From positions 1,550,001 to 1,614,000 of the forward strand of contig NZ_CP039424.1 in the NCBI RefSeq assembly GCF_005877055.1: DNA of 64,000 nt, read 5' to 3'. The DNA is from Citricoccus sp. SGAir0253. Its GTDB lineage: Bacteria > Actinomycetota > Actinomycetes > Actinomycetales > Micrococcaceae. The position numbers and the translations under genes are program-made. The notes beneath the pieces were generated by a model. It did not search any database. It was given only the letters and a program-made list of their open reading frames with translations, and had not been told where the DNA came from. Positions 38,490 through 47,978 of this stretch are shown here, piece after piece (within the stretch, counting starts at the first letter, position 1; the number at the start of each line of letters is the position of its first letter).

Positions 38490-38841
38490 GCGGTCTCACC
38501 AGTCACCGGCCCGCAGGATCCTCACCGCAGTGCATCCCCTTCACATCGCATCCCTGTGATTGCGCTCAGGCTGCCAGCGGAGTCGTGGCTGCTTGCCCCC
38601 TTGGCAGTGGGCCGCGGTGTGCGCCCCCTCAGGCAGACGCGTTCGGGCATAGGGAATGGTGCCACCCGGTCCGAGGCCCGGACAAGGACCCGGTGTCAGC
38701 GCAATTGCCACCGGTCGTGGCCGCCCGGAGGGGGCTTATCTGGTGGGGTATCCGATATTCGCTGGGGGATATTTCTCGGGTGCATCTCGATACCGCTGAG
38801 TGGACGGTGGCGCCGGGTGCGGGGCGGTGACGGAGTGAGCT
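38490..38841. other. Divergent spacer, no gene seen
   Basis: About 350 bp between DUF2127 (minus) and the universal stress protein (plus). It includes an AT-richer patch near 38740-38800 that may contain promoters. No clear dyad. Confidence 0.4.
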
Positions 38842-39336
38842 GTGTCTGGGATGCTGGGCCTGATCCCTGGCCTCGGGCGTGGGGGAACTGCCAGGGGGGT
38901 GGGGGTGCAGGGAGTGAAGCCGGTCGTGGTCGGGGTGGATGGGTCTGTGGCCTCGGTGGAGGCTTTGCGCCAGGCCCGGGTTCTGGCCGGGCTGATGGGG
39001 TGCCCGGTGCAGGCGCTCATGGCGTGGCAACGACCGGAAACGACGTGGGAGTACTTGCCTCCGGCTGGGTTCAGCTTCGAGGAGGATGCCCGGACCCGGT
39101 TGGCCGATGCGGTCGCGCAGGCTCTGGGCGATGAGATGGCCTCGGGGGTGGAGCAGGTGGTCCGGGAGGGTTCTGCTGCCCGGGTGCTGCGCGAGGCCAG
39201 CCGGGGGGCAAGGATGCTGGTGGTCGGCAACCGGGGTCACGGCGGGTTGGCGGGCTTGTTGTTGGGTTCGGTGAGTTCGGCCGTGGCGGCCCATGCCGCC
39301 TGCTCGGTGTTGGTGGTCCACCGTCCTGCAGCATAA
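38842..39336 (+). CDS. Universal stress protein (UspA domain)
   Basis: Single UspA domain with the ATP-binding motif GNRGHGGLAGLLLGSVSSAV near the C-terminus and the N-terminal VVVGVDGSVASVEALRQA. ATP-binding class, cytoplasmic. The 24 residues before VKPVVVGVDG (Gly-rich) are atypical, so the real start may be GTG 38914. It precedes the eno-usp-crcB operon by about 335 bp and is probably regulated separately. Confidence 0.85.
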   Translation: MSGMLGLIPGLGRGGTARGVGVQGVKPVVVGVDGSVASVEALRQARVLAGLMGCPVQALMAWQRPETTWEYLPPAGFSFEEDARTRLADAVAQALGDEMASGVEQVVREGSAARVLREASRGARMLVVGNRGHGGLAGLLLGSVSSAVAAHAACSVLVVHRPAA

Positions 39337-39489
39337 GGCCGCATCAGCGGGGGAGTGTGGTGGTGACGGTAACCAGCGGTGTGGTTCGGCGATGAGCTCG
39401 GCTCGAGGTGAGGCCCGGTGTGGGGTGGCGCGTGCACGGGGAGCATCTGGCGGTCGGGGCCGGGCTGGGCTTAGGCTGGGGCGCATCAC

Positions 39490-39542
39490 GGCGGTGGGGC
39501 TCGCCTTTAACCACGGCATTGGTGCCGTCAACGGTCCCTGGT
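39490..39542 (+). promoter_or_regulatory. Weak candidate fluoride (crcB-motif) riboswitch
   Basis: Upstream of the fluoride operon, GGCG (39490-39493) pairs with CGCC (39502-39505); its loop GGGGCT (39496-39501) can pair, with wobbles, to GGTCCC (39533-39538) as the pseudoknot; TTTAAC then a hairpin ACGGCA/TGCCGT (39513-39528) lie between. This is the layout of the crcB motif, but the conserved GAUG and UGAUG are changed, so it may be a divergent or decayed aptamer, or chance. Confidence 0.3.
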
Positions 39543-39671
39543 TTCGTTCTGCGAGGCTGGTTGCTGCCGTGATTTCCCTGGACAGCTTCCTTTTGGCCCT
39601 TCGGGGTCGGGCCTCCTCGAGAAGTGGCGCCCCCCCTTTCGTGACGGGGGCCGGTGAGGAAGGTGGCGGGT

Positions 39672-40955
39672 ATGGACTTGGTGGATGGCCGGTTCACGGT
39701 GGTGGGGCTGTCGGCCCTGGAGGTCCTGGACTCTCGGGGTCATCCGACCTTGCAGGTCCAGGTTCGTCTGGGCGATGGGACCACGGCGGTGGCGGGGGTG
39801 CCCGCGGGGGCATCGACCGGGTCCCGGGAGGCGGTCGAGGCCCGCGACGGCGACCCCGACCGGTACGGGGGCAAGGGCGTGTTGGGGGCGGTGGCCCATG
39901 TGGAGGGGGAACTGCGCGAGCTGGCCTGCTCCAGGCCGTGGAACTCGGTGGAGCAGCTCGATGCGGTGATGGTCGACGCCGACGGCACCGCCAACAAGTC
40001 GCGGTTCGGGGTGAACGCGATCGTGGGGGTCTCGATGGCGGTGGCCCGTGCTGCGGCCGGGGGCCAGGAGTTGTTCCAGGCCCTGCGACCGCCCGGGGTC
40101 TCGCCGCGTCTGCCGGTGCCGCATTTCAACGTCCTGAATGGGGGGGTGCACGCCGGCAATGCCCTGGACTTTCAGGAGTTCATGATTGCCCCGGTCGGGG
40201 CGCCGTCGTTCGCCGAGGCGGTTCGGGCCGGTGCGGGCGTCTACGCGGCGCTGGGCGGGTTGTTGCGCCGGGCCGGACACGACACCGGGCTCGGTGATGA
40301 GGGAGGATTCGCTCCGCAGCTCGAGCGTCCCGAGGAGGTGCTATCCCTGTTGGTGGGCGCGATCGAGGCGGCCGGTTATACGGCCGGCCGCGAAGGAGTG
40401 GCGATCGCCCTGGACCCGGCCGCTAGCGAGTTCTACCGGGACGGGGCCTACCACGTGGCCGGGCAGGTGCTCTCCAGTGCGGAGATGATCGAGCGCTACG
40501 CCCAGATTGTGGTGGACTTCCCGGTGTGGTCGATCGAGGATGGCTTGGCCGAGGACGACTGGGGTGGGTGGGCCAAGCTCACCGAACGCCTCGGGGATAC
40601 CACTCAGATCGTGGGCGATGACCTGTTCGTGACCGATCCGAGGATCATCGCCGAGGCCATCGACCGGGGGGTGGGCAATGCGGCGTTGATCAAGCCCAAC
40701 CAGATCGGCACCGTGACCGAGACCCTGGAGGCCATGCGGACCTGCCGGACCGCGGGCTACGCGCAGATGGTGTCCCACCGTTCCGGGGAGACCTGCGACA
40801 GTTTCATCGCGGACCTGGCGGTGGGCACCGGGTGCGGTCAGCTCAAGTCCGGGGCTCCGGCTCGAGGCGAGCGGGTCGCCAAGTACAACCGGTTGTTGGG
40901 CATCGCTGCCGATCACCCGTCCCTGGCGTACGGACTGCCGGAAGGGGTGCGGTGA
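39672..40955 (+). CDS. eno: Enolase, accessory copy in the fluoride operon
   Basis: The 427-residue phosphopyruvate hydratase has all hallmark parts: ALEVLDSRGHPTLQV, NGGVHAGNALDFQEFMI, DEGGFAPQ, Mg2+ ligands in ALDPAASEFY, SIEDGLAEDDW and IVGDDLFVTD, catalytic Lys in LIKPNQIGT, VSHRSGET and KSGAPARGER. ATG 39672 is preferred over GTG 39654. The stop overlaps the next start (TGATG). Enolase is the classic fluoride-inhibited enzyme. Placing it with two crcB genes suggests a spare or fluoride-tolerant copy that keeps glycolysis running; tolerance itself is inference. Confidence 0.97.
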   Translation: MDLVDGRFTVVGLSALEVLDSRGHPTLQVQVRLGDGTTAVAGVPAGASTGSREAVEARDGDPDRYGGKGVLGAVAHVEGELRELACSRPWNSVEQLDAVMVDADGTANKSRFGVNAIVGVSMAVARAAAGGQELFQALRPPGVSPRLPVPHFNVLNGGVHAGNALDFQEFMIAPVGAPSFAEAVRAGAGVYAALGGLLRRAGHDTGLGDEGGFAPQLERPEEVLSLLVGAIEAAGYTAGREGVAIALDPAASEFYRDGAYHVAGQVLSSAEMIERYAQIVVDFPVWSIEDGLAEDDWGGWAKLTERLGDTTQIVGDDLFVTDPRIIAEAIDRGVGNAALIKPNQIGTVTETLEAMRTCRTAGYAQMVSHRSGETCDSFIADLAVGTGCGQLKSGAPARGERVAKYNRLLGIAADHPSLAYGLPEGVR

Positions 40956-41482
40956 TGAGCTTGATCCCGGCCCGCCCCTGGCACGGGGACCCCACCGGCA
41001 CGATCGTGGTCTTCGGGGTGCTGCCCGACCAGGACCCGGCGGTCATCCACGCTGCGGCGGCGTTCACGGCCCGGATGGGCGGGTCCTTTGTGTGCGTGTG
41101 GGCCGACCGGACCCATGTCACCGTCCAACGCCACCTGGACGGAACGATGGATATCACCCCGTTGGATCCCGACGGGGTGGACGACCCGGACCACCCCGGC
41201 CGCGAGGCCCAGCTCTACGCCGACCTGCTGAGCATCCTGGGCCAGGCCCCGGCCCCCTGGCGGTTCCGCTATGCCACCGGCGCCCCGGCCCGGGCCCTGC
41301 ACGAGATCGCCGAAGAACTCGACGCGGTGGCGATCGCCCTGGGCACTCGGGAGAAGGGGTTCGCCGCGTGGGCGGCCGAGCACATCGACGGGCCGGTGGC
41401 CGTGCGCCTGGCCCAGCACCAGCACCGCCCGGTGATCCTGATCCCGCACCCGGACACCACCGCCACGGAGACCCACCCGTGA
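40955..41482 (+). CDS. Universal stress protein in the fluoride operon
   Basis: From ATG 40955 (overlapping the eno stop) the 175-residue UspA-type protein starts TIVVFGVLPDQDPAVIHAAA and ends with the core LDAVAIALGTREKGFAAWAA and RPVILIPHP. The Gly-rich ATP loop (GxxGxS) is not conserved, so it is probably the non-ATP-binding class. GTGA overlap with crcB downstream shows tight translational coupling. Paired usp-crcB genes recur in actinobacterial fluoride loci. Confidence 0.85.
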   Translation: MSLIPARPWHGDPTGTIVVFGVLPDQDPAVIHAAAAFTARMGGSFVCVWADRTHVTVQRHLDGTMDITPLDPDGVDDPDHPGREAQLYADLLSILGQAPAPWRFRYATGAPARALHEIAEELDAVAIALGTREKGFAAWAAEHIDGPVAVRLAQHQHRPVILIPHPDTTATETHP

Positions 41483-42021
41483 GCCGGCCCGCCCACCTGA
41501 ATCCGGTGCTGATCCTGGTGGTTGCCGCCGGCGGGGCGGTCGGCACCCTGGCCCGCTACGGGTTGAGCACCGCGATTCCCTCCCGGGGTGGGTGGCCGCT
41601 GTCGACCCTGGTGGAGAACCTGGTCGGGGCGTTCCTGCTCGGGCTGCTGCTCGAGGCCCTGGTCCGGGCCGGGGATGAGACCCCGCGGCGGCGCCTGGTC
41701 CGGCTCGGCGCCGGAACCGGGGTGCTGGGCGGGTTCACCACCTTCTCCACCTTCGCCCTGGAGGTCGAACACCTACTGGCCACCGGGGCCTCCGGCGCGG
41801 CCCTGGGTTACTTCGCCGCCTCCCTCATCGGGGGGTTCCTCACCTGTCTGGCCGGCATCACCCTGGCCGCCGGCCGTCACCGGCGGCGCACCCAAGCCGT
41901 GCCCATCGACCCGAACCAGGACCCCGGCCAAGACACCGGCCAGGACACCGGCCAGGACACCGGCAAGGACTCAGACCAGGGTGCGACGTCGGTGCGCCGG
42001 CGGGACGGTGAGCGGTCATGA
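41479..42021 (+). CDS. crcB: CrcB/Fluc fluoride channel, first subunit
   Basis: From GTG 41479 (overlapping the usp stop) the 180-residue protein has four helices with the Fluc motifs GGAVGTLARYGLSTAI, TLVENLVGAFLLGLLLEAL and GGFTTFSTFALEVEHLL. A non-conserved hydrophilic tail contains short tandem repeats of GQDT encoded by a 12-bp unit around 41930-41970. Two different crcB genes in a row are usual in Gram-positives, where the channel is a dual-topology heterodimer. The stop overlaps the next crcB. Confidence 0.95.
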   Translation: MSRPAHLNPVLILVVAAGGAVGTLARYGLSTAIPSRGGWPLSTLVENLVGAFLLGLLLEALVRAGDETPRRRLVRLGAGTGVLGGFTTFSTFALEVEHLLATGASGAALGYFAASLIGGFLTCLAGITLAAGRHRRRTQAVPIDPNQDPGQDTGQDTGQDTGKDSDQGATSVRRRDGERS

Positions 42022-42389
42022 TCCTGGTCCTGATCGCCGCCTTCGGCGGGGCCGGGGCGGCAACACGGTTCGTCGTGGACGGGCTGATCCGCACCCGGTA
42101 CGCCACCACGTTCCCGGCCGCGACCGTGTTCATCAACATCACCGGCTCCCTGGCCCTGGGACTGCTCACCGCCGCCGCCATCGCCGGGGCCCTGGGCCAG
42201 CCGTGGGTGGTCGCGGCCTCGATCGGGTTCTGCGGCGGGTACACCACCTTCTCCACTGCCATGGTCGAGACCGTGCGCCTGGTCCAGGCCGGAGACCACA
42301 CCCGGGCCGTGCTCAACGTCCTGGGCACCGGGGTGGCCACCGTCGCCGCGGCGGCCGCCGGCCTGGGCCTGGGCCACCTGATCTGGTGA
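42018..42389 (+). CDS. crcB: CrcB/Fluc fluoride channel, second subunit
   Basis: The 123-residue protein has four helices: AAFGGAGAATRFVVDGLI, ATVFINITGSLALGLLTAA (the Asn is a Fluc hallmark) and FCGGYTTFSTAMVETVRLV, which carries the TTFST break. ATG 42018 overlaps the first crcB stop; its own stop overlaps the MFS start. With the first subunit it should form the F- export channel. Confidence 0.95.
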   Translation: MILVLIAAFGGAGAATRFVVDGLIRTRYATTFPAATVFINITGSLALGLLTAAAIAGALGQPWVVAASIGFCGGYTTFSTAMVETVRLVQAGDHTRAVLNVLGTGVATVAAAAAGLGLGHLIW

Positions 42390-43618
42390 ACCTCCAGGGA
42401 CGCCCGACTGCGGTGAGGGCGCCCCGGATCAGTCCGTGGCGTTTCGTGGTCACCTTCGGGGTCGTCAGCCTGCTGGCCGATCTGGTCTACGAGGGCGCCC
42501 GCTCGGTCACCGGACCGCTCCTGGCCTCGCTGGGAGCCACTGCCGTGGTCGTCGGGGTCGTGACCGGGGTCGGTGAGGCCGCCGCCCTGCTGCTGCGACT
42601 GGTCTCGGGCCCGTTGGCCGACCGCAGCCAGCGGTTCTGGGCCTGGACCCTAGCCGGTTACGCACTGACCGTGATCAGCGTGCCGGCCCTGGGCATGGCC
42701 GGGACCCTGGGGGTGGCCGCGGCCTTGGTGATTACCGAACGAGTGGGCAAGGCGATCCGCTCCCCGGCCAAGGACGCGATGCTCTCCTTCGCCACCTCCG
42801 CCACCGGTCGCGGTCGTGGCTTCGCCGTCCACGAGGCCCTGGACCAGTGTGGTGCCGTGATCGGGCCCCTGGCCGTCGCCGCCGTCCTGGCCGCAACCGG
42901 TAACCACTACGGCCCGTCTTTGGCCGTGTTGGCCCTGCCCGGGGTCCTGGCCCTGGCACTGCTGGTGTGGTTGCGCTCCCGCGCCCGCGACCCGCAGGAG
43001 TTCGAACCCCACCCCCACGGTGCCTCGACACCGGCCACGGGGACATCCCCGTCCCCCGGTGTCCGGGGGCTGCCCCCGGTCTTCTGGCGTTATGCCGCCT
43101 TCACCGCCATCACCATGACGGGGTTCACCACCTTCGGCGTGCTCTCATTCCACCTGGTCACCACCGAGGTTTTGCTCCCGGCCGCGGTCCCTGTGCTCTA
43201 CGCGGGGGTGATGGTGGTGGACGCCGTGGCCGCCCTGGCCACCGGGTGGGCCTACGACCATCTCGGCGCACCAGTGCTGGCCGTACTGCCGGTGGTCGCG
43301 GCCTTGATTCCGGTGCTGTCCTTCACCACCAGCCTGCCCCTGGTAATCACCGGAGCATTGCTGTGGGGTATCGGCTTGGGCATCCAGGAATCCACCCTGC
43401 GCGCCACCATCGCCGACCTGGTGCCCACCCACCGGCGCGGCACCGCCTACGGGATCTTCGCCGCGATCCTGGGCGTGGCCACCGCCGCCGGAGGAGCCCT
43501 CAGCGGTGCCCTCTACCAAACCTCGCTGGCGCTACTGATCGGACTCACCATCGCCCTGCAACTGCTCGCCCTGATCGCGCTGACCCTCACCCGGGCCGGC
43601 CACCGAGTCCACGACTGA
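42386..43618 (+). CDS. MFS transporter closing the fluoride operon
   Basis: From GTG 42386 (overlapping the crcB stop) the 410-residue protein has about twelve helices and MFS loop motifs: LLRLVSGPLADRSQRFW (the RxSGPLADR-type motif A) and ERVGKAIRSPAKDAMLSFA, with HEALDQCGAVIGPLAVAA in helix 5. Substrate unknown. The overlap suggests function with fluoride defence, for example balancing ions or exporting a metabolite, but this is inference. Terminator not found; the IS256 element begins about 300 bp later. Confidence 0.88.
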   Translation: MNLQGRPTAVRAPRISPWRFVVTFGVVSLLADLVYEGARSVTGPLLASLGATAVVVGVVTGVGEAAALLLRLVSGPLADRSQRFWAWTLAGYALTVISVPALGMAGTLGVAAALVITERVGKAIRSPAKDAMLSFATSATGRGRGFAVHEALDQCGAVIGPLAVAAVLAATGNHYGPSLAVLALPGVLALALLVWLRSRARDPQEFEPHPHGASTPATGTSPSPGVRGLPPVFWRYAAFTAITMTGFTTFGVLSFHLVTTEVLLPAAVPVLYAGVMVVDAVAALATGWAYDHLGAPVLAVLPVVAALIPVLSFTTSLPLVITGALLWGIGLGIQESTLRATIADLVPTHRRGTAYGIFAAILGVATAAGGALSGALYQTSLALLIGLTIALQLLALIALTLTRAGHRVHD

Positions 43619-43913
43619 CACCTCCGCACAGACCGGCCGGCAACCCCCACCAACACGACCGACCTACACCACCATCCCCTCTAATGGACACGCGAGCTCA
43701 TGATCGAAGCCGCCACCAAACGATCACAGAAGACCGCCAATCAGCGATCAAATCCACAAGGGACCAAGAAGGCATTCGCCAGCACCGTCCCAGCGGGGGA
43801 TCCCCAACGGACACGCCTGAGCCCGGGAGGGCAGTCATTCGCGTTGCTCCGGTCCCCACCTGGCGCTCAGCCAGTCATCAGTCTCGGCCGTTAGTGTCAG
43901 AAGCACCTCATCA

Positions 43914-45292
43914 GGGACTGTAAGAAAAACGGTGTGTGAGGGTCCGGCCTGATCCGAAAGGAGACGGCCGTGACTGACACGACCGAGGCAACAGAGGCGA
44001 TGATCGATCCCGTGACCGGAGAGATCATCGATCAGAAACAACTCGCCGAACAACTGCTCGCCCAGGCCAAGGAGCAAGGCGTGAGCCTGGTCGGCCCCGG
44101 CGGGCTGCTCAACCAGCTGACGAAGAACGTGCTGGAAACGGCGCTCGAGGCGGAGCTGACTGAGCACCTCGGCCACGAGCATGGTGAGGTGCCGATCGCG
44201 GAGAATATGCGCAACGGCACGAGATCGAAGACGGTGTTGACCGAGATCGGCCCCGTGCAGATCGAGGTGCCGCGGGATCGGGAGGGGTCCTTCGAGCCGG
44301 TGATCGTGCCCAAGCGCAAACGGCGCCTGGACGGGATCGACCAGATCGTGCTGTCCCTCTCGGCTCGGGGTTTGACGACCGGGGAGATCGCCGCGCACTT
44401 CGAGGAGGTCTACGGAGCCACCGTCTCCAAGGACACCATCTCCAGGATCACCGAGAAGGTCGCCGGGGAACTCGCGGAGTGGTCCGCCCGGCCGCTGGAC
44501 TCGCTCTACCCGGTGATCTTCGTCGACGCCATTGTGGTCAAGGTCCGGGACGGTCAGGTGCGCAACACCCCGTTCTACGTGGTCATGGGCGTCACCACCA
44601 ATGGAGAACGCGACATCCTCGGGATCTGGGCCGGTGACGGCGCCGAGGGCGCCCGGTTCTGGCTGCAGGTCTTCTCCGAACTGAAGAACCGGGGCGTGGA
44701 GGATGTGCTCATCGCCGTGTGCGATGGGCTCAAGGGCCTGCCGGAGGCGATCACGACCACCTGGGAGCGGACGGTGGTCCAGCAGTGCATCGTGCATCTG
44801 ATCCGCAACAGCTTCCGCTACGCCGGCCGACAGCACCGCGACGGGATCGTCAAGGCCCTCAAGCCGGTCTACACCGCCCCGAGCGAGCAAGCGGCGAAGG
44901 ACCGCTTCGCCGAGTTCAGGGACGAGTGGGGTCAGCGGTATCCGGCGATCGTGCAGCTCTGGGAGTCCTCGTGGGCGGAGTTCGTGCCGTTCCTGGAGTA
45001 CGACGTGGAGATCCGCCGGGTGATCTGCACGACCAACGCGATCGAGTCGATCAACGCCCGCTACCGCCGGGCGGTCCGCGCCCGGGGCCACTTCCCGAAC
45101 GAGGCAGCCGCCCTGAAGTGTCTGTATCTCGTCACCCGGTCCCTTGATCCCACCGGCGGCGGGAGGGCACGCTGGGTGATGAGGTGGAAGCCGGCGCTCA
45201 ACGCCTTCGCGATCACCTTCGCCGGACGGTTCGAGAGAACCACTCACTGATGAAAACCGCCGGACCCCACACACCCTTTATCGGACAGTCCC
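43914..45292 (+). mobile_element. Intact IS256-family insertion sequence
   Basis: The 1379-bp element has terminal inverted repeats of about 33 bp: the left (43914-43947) begins GGGACTGTAAGAAAAAC, the right (45260-45292, read inward) begins GGGACTGTCCGATAAAG, and both end TGTG(A/G)GGGTCCGG. It contains one full transposase gene and is bounded by a perfect 8-bp target repeat, so the insertion is recent. It lies between the fluoride operon and the 3' end of the split lsr2. Confidence 0.95.
43970..45250 (+). CDS. IS256-family (mutator-type) transposase
   Basis: The 426-residue DDE transposase has typical family blocks: LEAELTEHLGHEHGEV, PRDREGSFEPVIVPK, GEIAAHFEEVYGATVSKDTI, catalytic Asp in YPVIFVDAIVVKVRD, second Asp in VLIAVCDGLKGLPEAI with the following W, and the Glu region RRVICTTNAIESINARYRRA. 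GTG at 43970 with GGAGA upstream. Full length, no frameshift. Confidence 0.96.
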   Translation: MTDTTEATEAMIDPVTGEIIDQKQLAEQLLAQAKEQGVSLVGPGGLLNQLTKNVLETALEAELTEHLGHEHGEVPIAENMRNGTRSKTVLTEIGPVQIEVPRDREGSFEPVIVPKRKRRLDGIDQIVLSLSARGLTTGEIAAHFEEVYGATVSKDTISRITEKVAGELAEWSARPLDSLYPVIFVDAIVVKVRDGQVRNTPFYVVMGVTTNGERDILGIWAGDGAEGARFWLQVFSELKNRGVEDVLIAVCDGLKGLPEAITTTWERTVVQQCIVHLIRNSFRYAGRQHRDGIVKALKPVYTAPSEQAAKDRFAEFRDEWGQRYPAIVQLWESSWAEFVPFLEYDVEIRRVICTTNAIESINARYRRAVRARGHFPNEAAALKCLYLVTRSLDPTGGGRARWVMRWKPALNAFAITFAGRFERTTH

Positions 45293-45334
45293 CCTCATCA
45301 AGGTGTGAGTGATGAAGGTGCGAGTGATGACACA

Positions 45335-45368
45335 GAAGGCCCCAGCCATCCCTTCGGCTGGGGCCTTC
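45335..45368. terminator. Hairpin terminator of the split lsr2
   Basis: GAAGGCCCCAGCC (45335-45347) and its exact complement (45356-45368) flank an 8-nt loop, 72 bp past the lsr2 stop on the minus strand. Confidence 0.75.
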
Positions 45369-45439
45369 GTCGCGCCCAGGGCCTACCGGGGGCCAGAGCG
45401 GGCGGTGGTACTCCGGTTCGACAGGCCCAGGCCGGGGTC

Positions 45440-45498
45440 TTAGACCGCCTGGCGGTAGGCCTCGATCACCTCGCGGTGAATGCGGCCGCGGGGTGAGA
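45440..45498 (-). pseudogene. lsr2: lsr2, 3' part (separated by the composite transposon)
   Basis: Minus-strand codons from 45494 down read PRGRIHREVIEAYRQAV and stop at TAA (45440-45442), the Lsr2 DNA-binding C-terminus with its RGR motif. The 4 bp 45495-45498 (GAGA) repeat at 58136-58139. Joined to the 5' part at 58136-58377, with one GAGA copy, the frame is 297 bp, in phase and complete. Confidence 0.93.
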
Positions 45499-45528
45499 TG
45501 ATCCGCCCCGGGTTCGGTGGAGGCTCGG

Positions 45529-46811
<1,283 letters not shown>

Positions 46812-46861
46812 GACTCTCATCCTCCTGGGTTGAGAGCCTCCACCGAACCCGGGGCGGATCA

Positions 46862-47226
46862 AGTTCGGCTCGTCCTACGGCCAGCGCACTCCAGTCTTGA
46901 ACCGTCAGGCGGGTGCCCGCCTCCACGTCGGCCAGCCGGGCGCGAAGCCAGACCGGGTCCTGGAGACCTCGCTCAAGCGCGAGGTTGCCTAGCCCGCTGT
47001 GCGGGGCGCGGCCCGCGACGTAGATCGTCAGGCGGCCGCGGAGGCCCTTGCCGCTGCGTTCACCGGCGCGGCCGACGTAGACCAGCGCAGACCCCTGACG
47101 GAAGAGGTAGACCCCAGGCGTGGTCGGCGACGTGCGAACGGCATCTGCGGTGAAGGGCAGCCAGTCCGACCAGGCGGCCAGCCGCGCGACGTCCCCCGGA
47201 AGAACTTCTCCACCAACAGCTGCCAT
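46862..47226 (-). pseudogene. GIY-YIG-domain protein truncated by the IS3 element
   Basis: From ATG 47226 the frame gives an N-terminal segment (LPGDVARLAAWSDWLPFTAD) and the GIY-YIG-type core TPGVYLFRQGSALVYVGRAG then GKGLRGRLTIYVAGR. At 46861 it runs into the IS3 end and reads out of it to 46774, so the original C-terminus is lost. GIY-YIG proteins are nucleases of mobile elements and repair. It lies 34 bp downstream of the acetyltransferase gene. Confidence 0.75.
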
Positions 47227-47260
47227 GACGTCGACGGTAAGGCCTGTGTCGGCGCTGGCC

Positions 47261-47872
47261 TCAGCCTCGGGCCAGGTAGCCCTTTGGCGCGAGCACCGAG
47301 TCGGCCGAGGCTGGATCCTGCAGGTAGGCGACGAACCACCGGTGATCGGTTTCGGGATCAAGGTCCAGCCGGGCGAGCTCGCCGGTCGCACGCCGAGCCG
47401 GGCGGTCCGAGACCAGCGGCTCCCGGTCTGCCGCGACGGTGAACCCCAGATCCTCCCAGAAGGGCACGGACGCCCGGACGCTGAGGCCGTAGATGAGCGC
47501 GACGCCGATCGCGCGGGCACGCTCCACCGCAGTGAGGACCAGTGCGCGGCCATGACCGGCACGCCGATAGGCAGGTGCGACGGCGACGGCGTTGATGCAC
47601 CACCACGGCTCGATGACGCCGTAGTCGACCGCCATCGCCGCGTCTACCCAGATGAAGCCGACGAGGGGGCCGTCCTCGCCCCCATCGCGGACCGCGATCA
47701 GGTAGTTGTCTCGCGGGTGGAGGCCGCTCCCGAATCGGTACGAGGTTCGCCAGCCCTCAGGGTCGTGGAGAGCTGGGAAGGAAGGGAGTGCCTCTCGGGC
47801 GAGGGCGGCGAGGTCAGACACATCGTGACGACAGGCTGGCGCCGCGTAGAAGTGGTCCACCGACTCGGTCAT
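47261..47872 (-). CDS. GNAT-family N-acetyltransferase
   Basis: The 203-residue protein has the acetyl-CoA-binding motif A in INAVAVAPAYRRAGHGRALV (R-x-x-G-x-G/A) and a C-terminal GNAT strand (YGLSVRASVPFWEDLGFTVA). Substrate unknown. ATG 47872 (MTESVDHFY) is used; an in-frame GTG at 47881 exists. No drug-resistance signature is evident. Confidence 0.85.
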   Translation of the reverse strand: MTESVDHFYAAPACRHDVSDLAALAREALPSFPALHDPEGWRTSYRFGSGLHPRDNYLIAVRDGGEDGPLVGFIWVDAAMAVDYGVIEPWWCINAVAVAPAYRRAGHGRALVLTAVERARAIGVALIYGLSVRASVPFWEDLGFTVAADREPLVSDRPARRATGELARLDLDPETDHRWFVAYLQDPASADSVLAPKGYLARG

Positions 47873-47978
47873 GGTCACCAACCTACGAGCCGAGCTGGTT
47901 GACCGTGCGCAGAGCTGCGACCACCGCTGCTGCGGCAGGGGAGGGGCGGCGGTCGGCGTCCGTTTGGGGATCGGCGGA

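Larger units (their letters stand above)
43906..45300. repeat. 8-bp target-site duplication flanking the IS256 element
   Basis: CCTCATCA occurs immediately outside both terminal repeats, at 43906-43913 and 45293-45300. The perfect 8-bp repeat is the duplication expected for IS256-family insertion. Confidence 0.92.
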
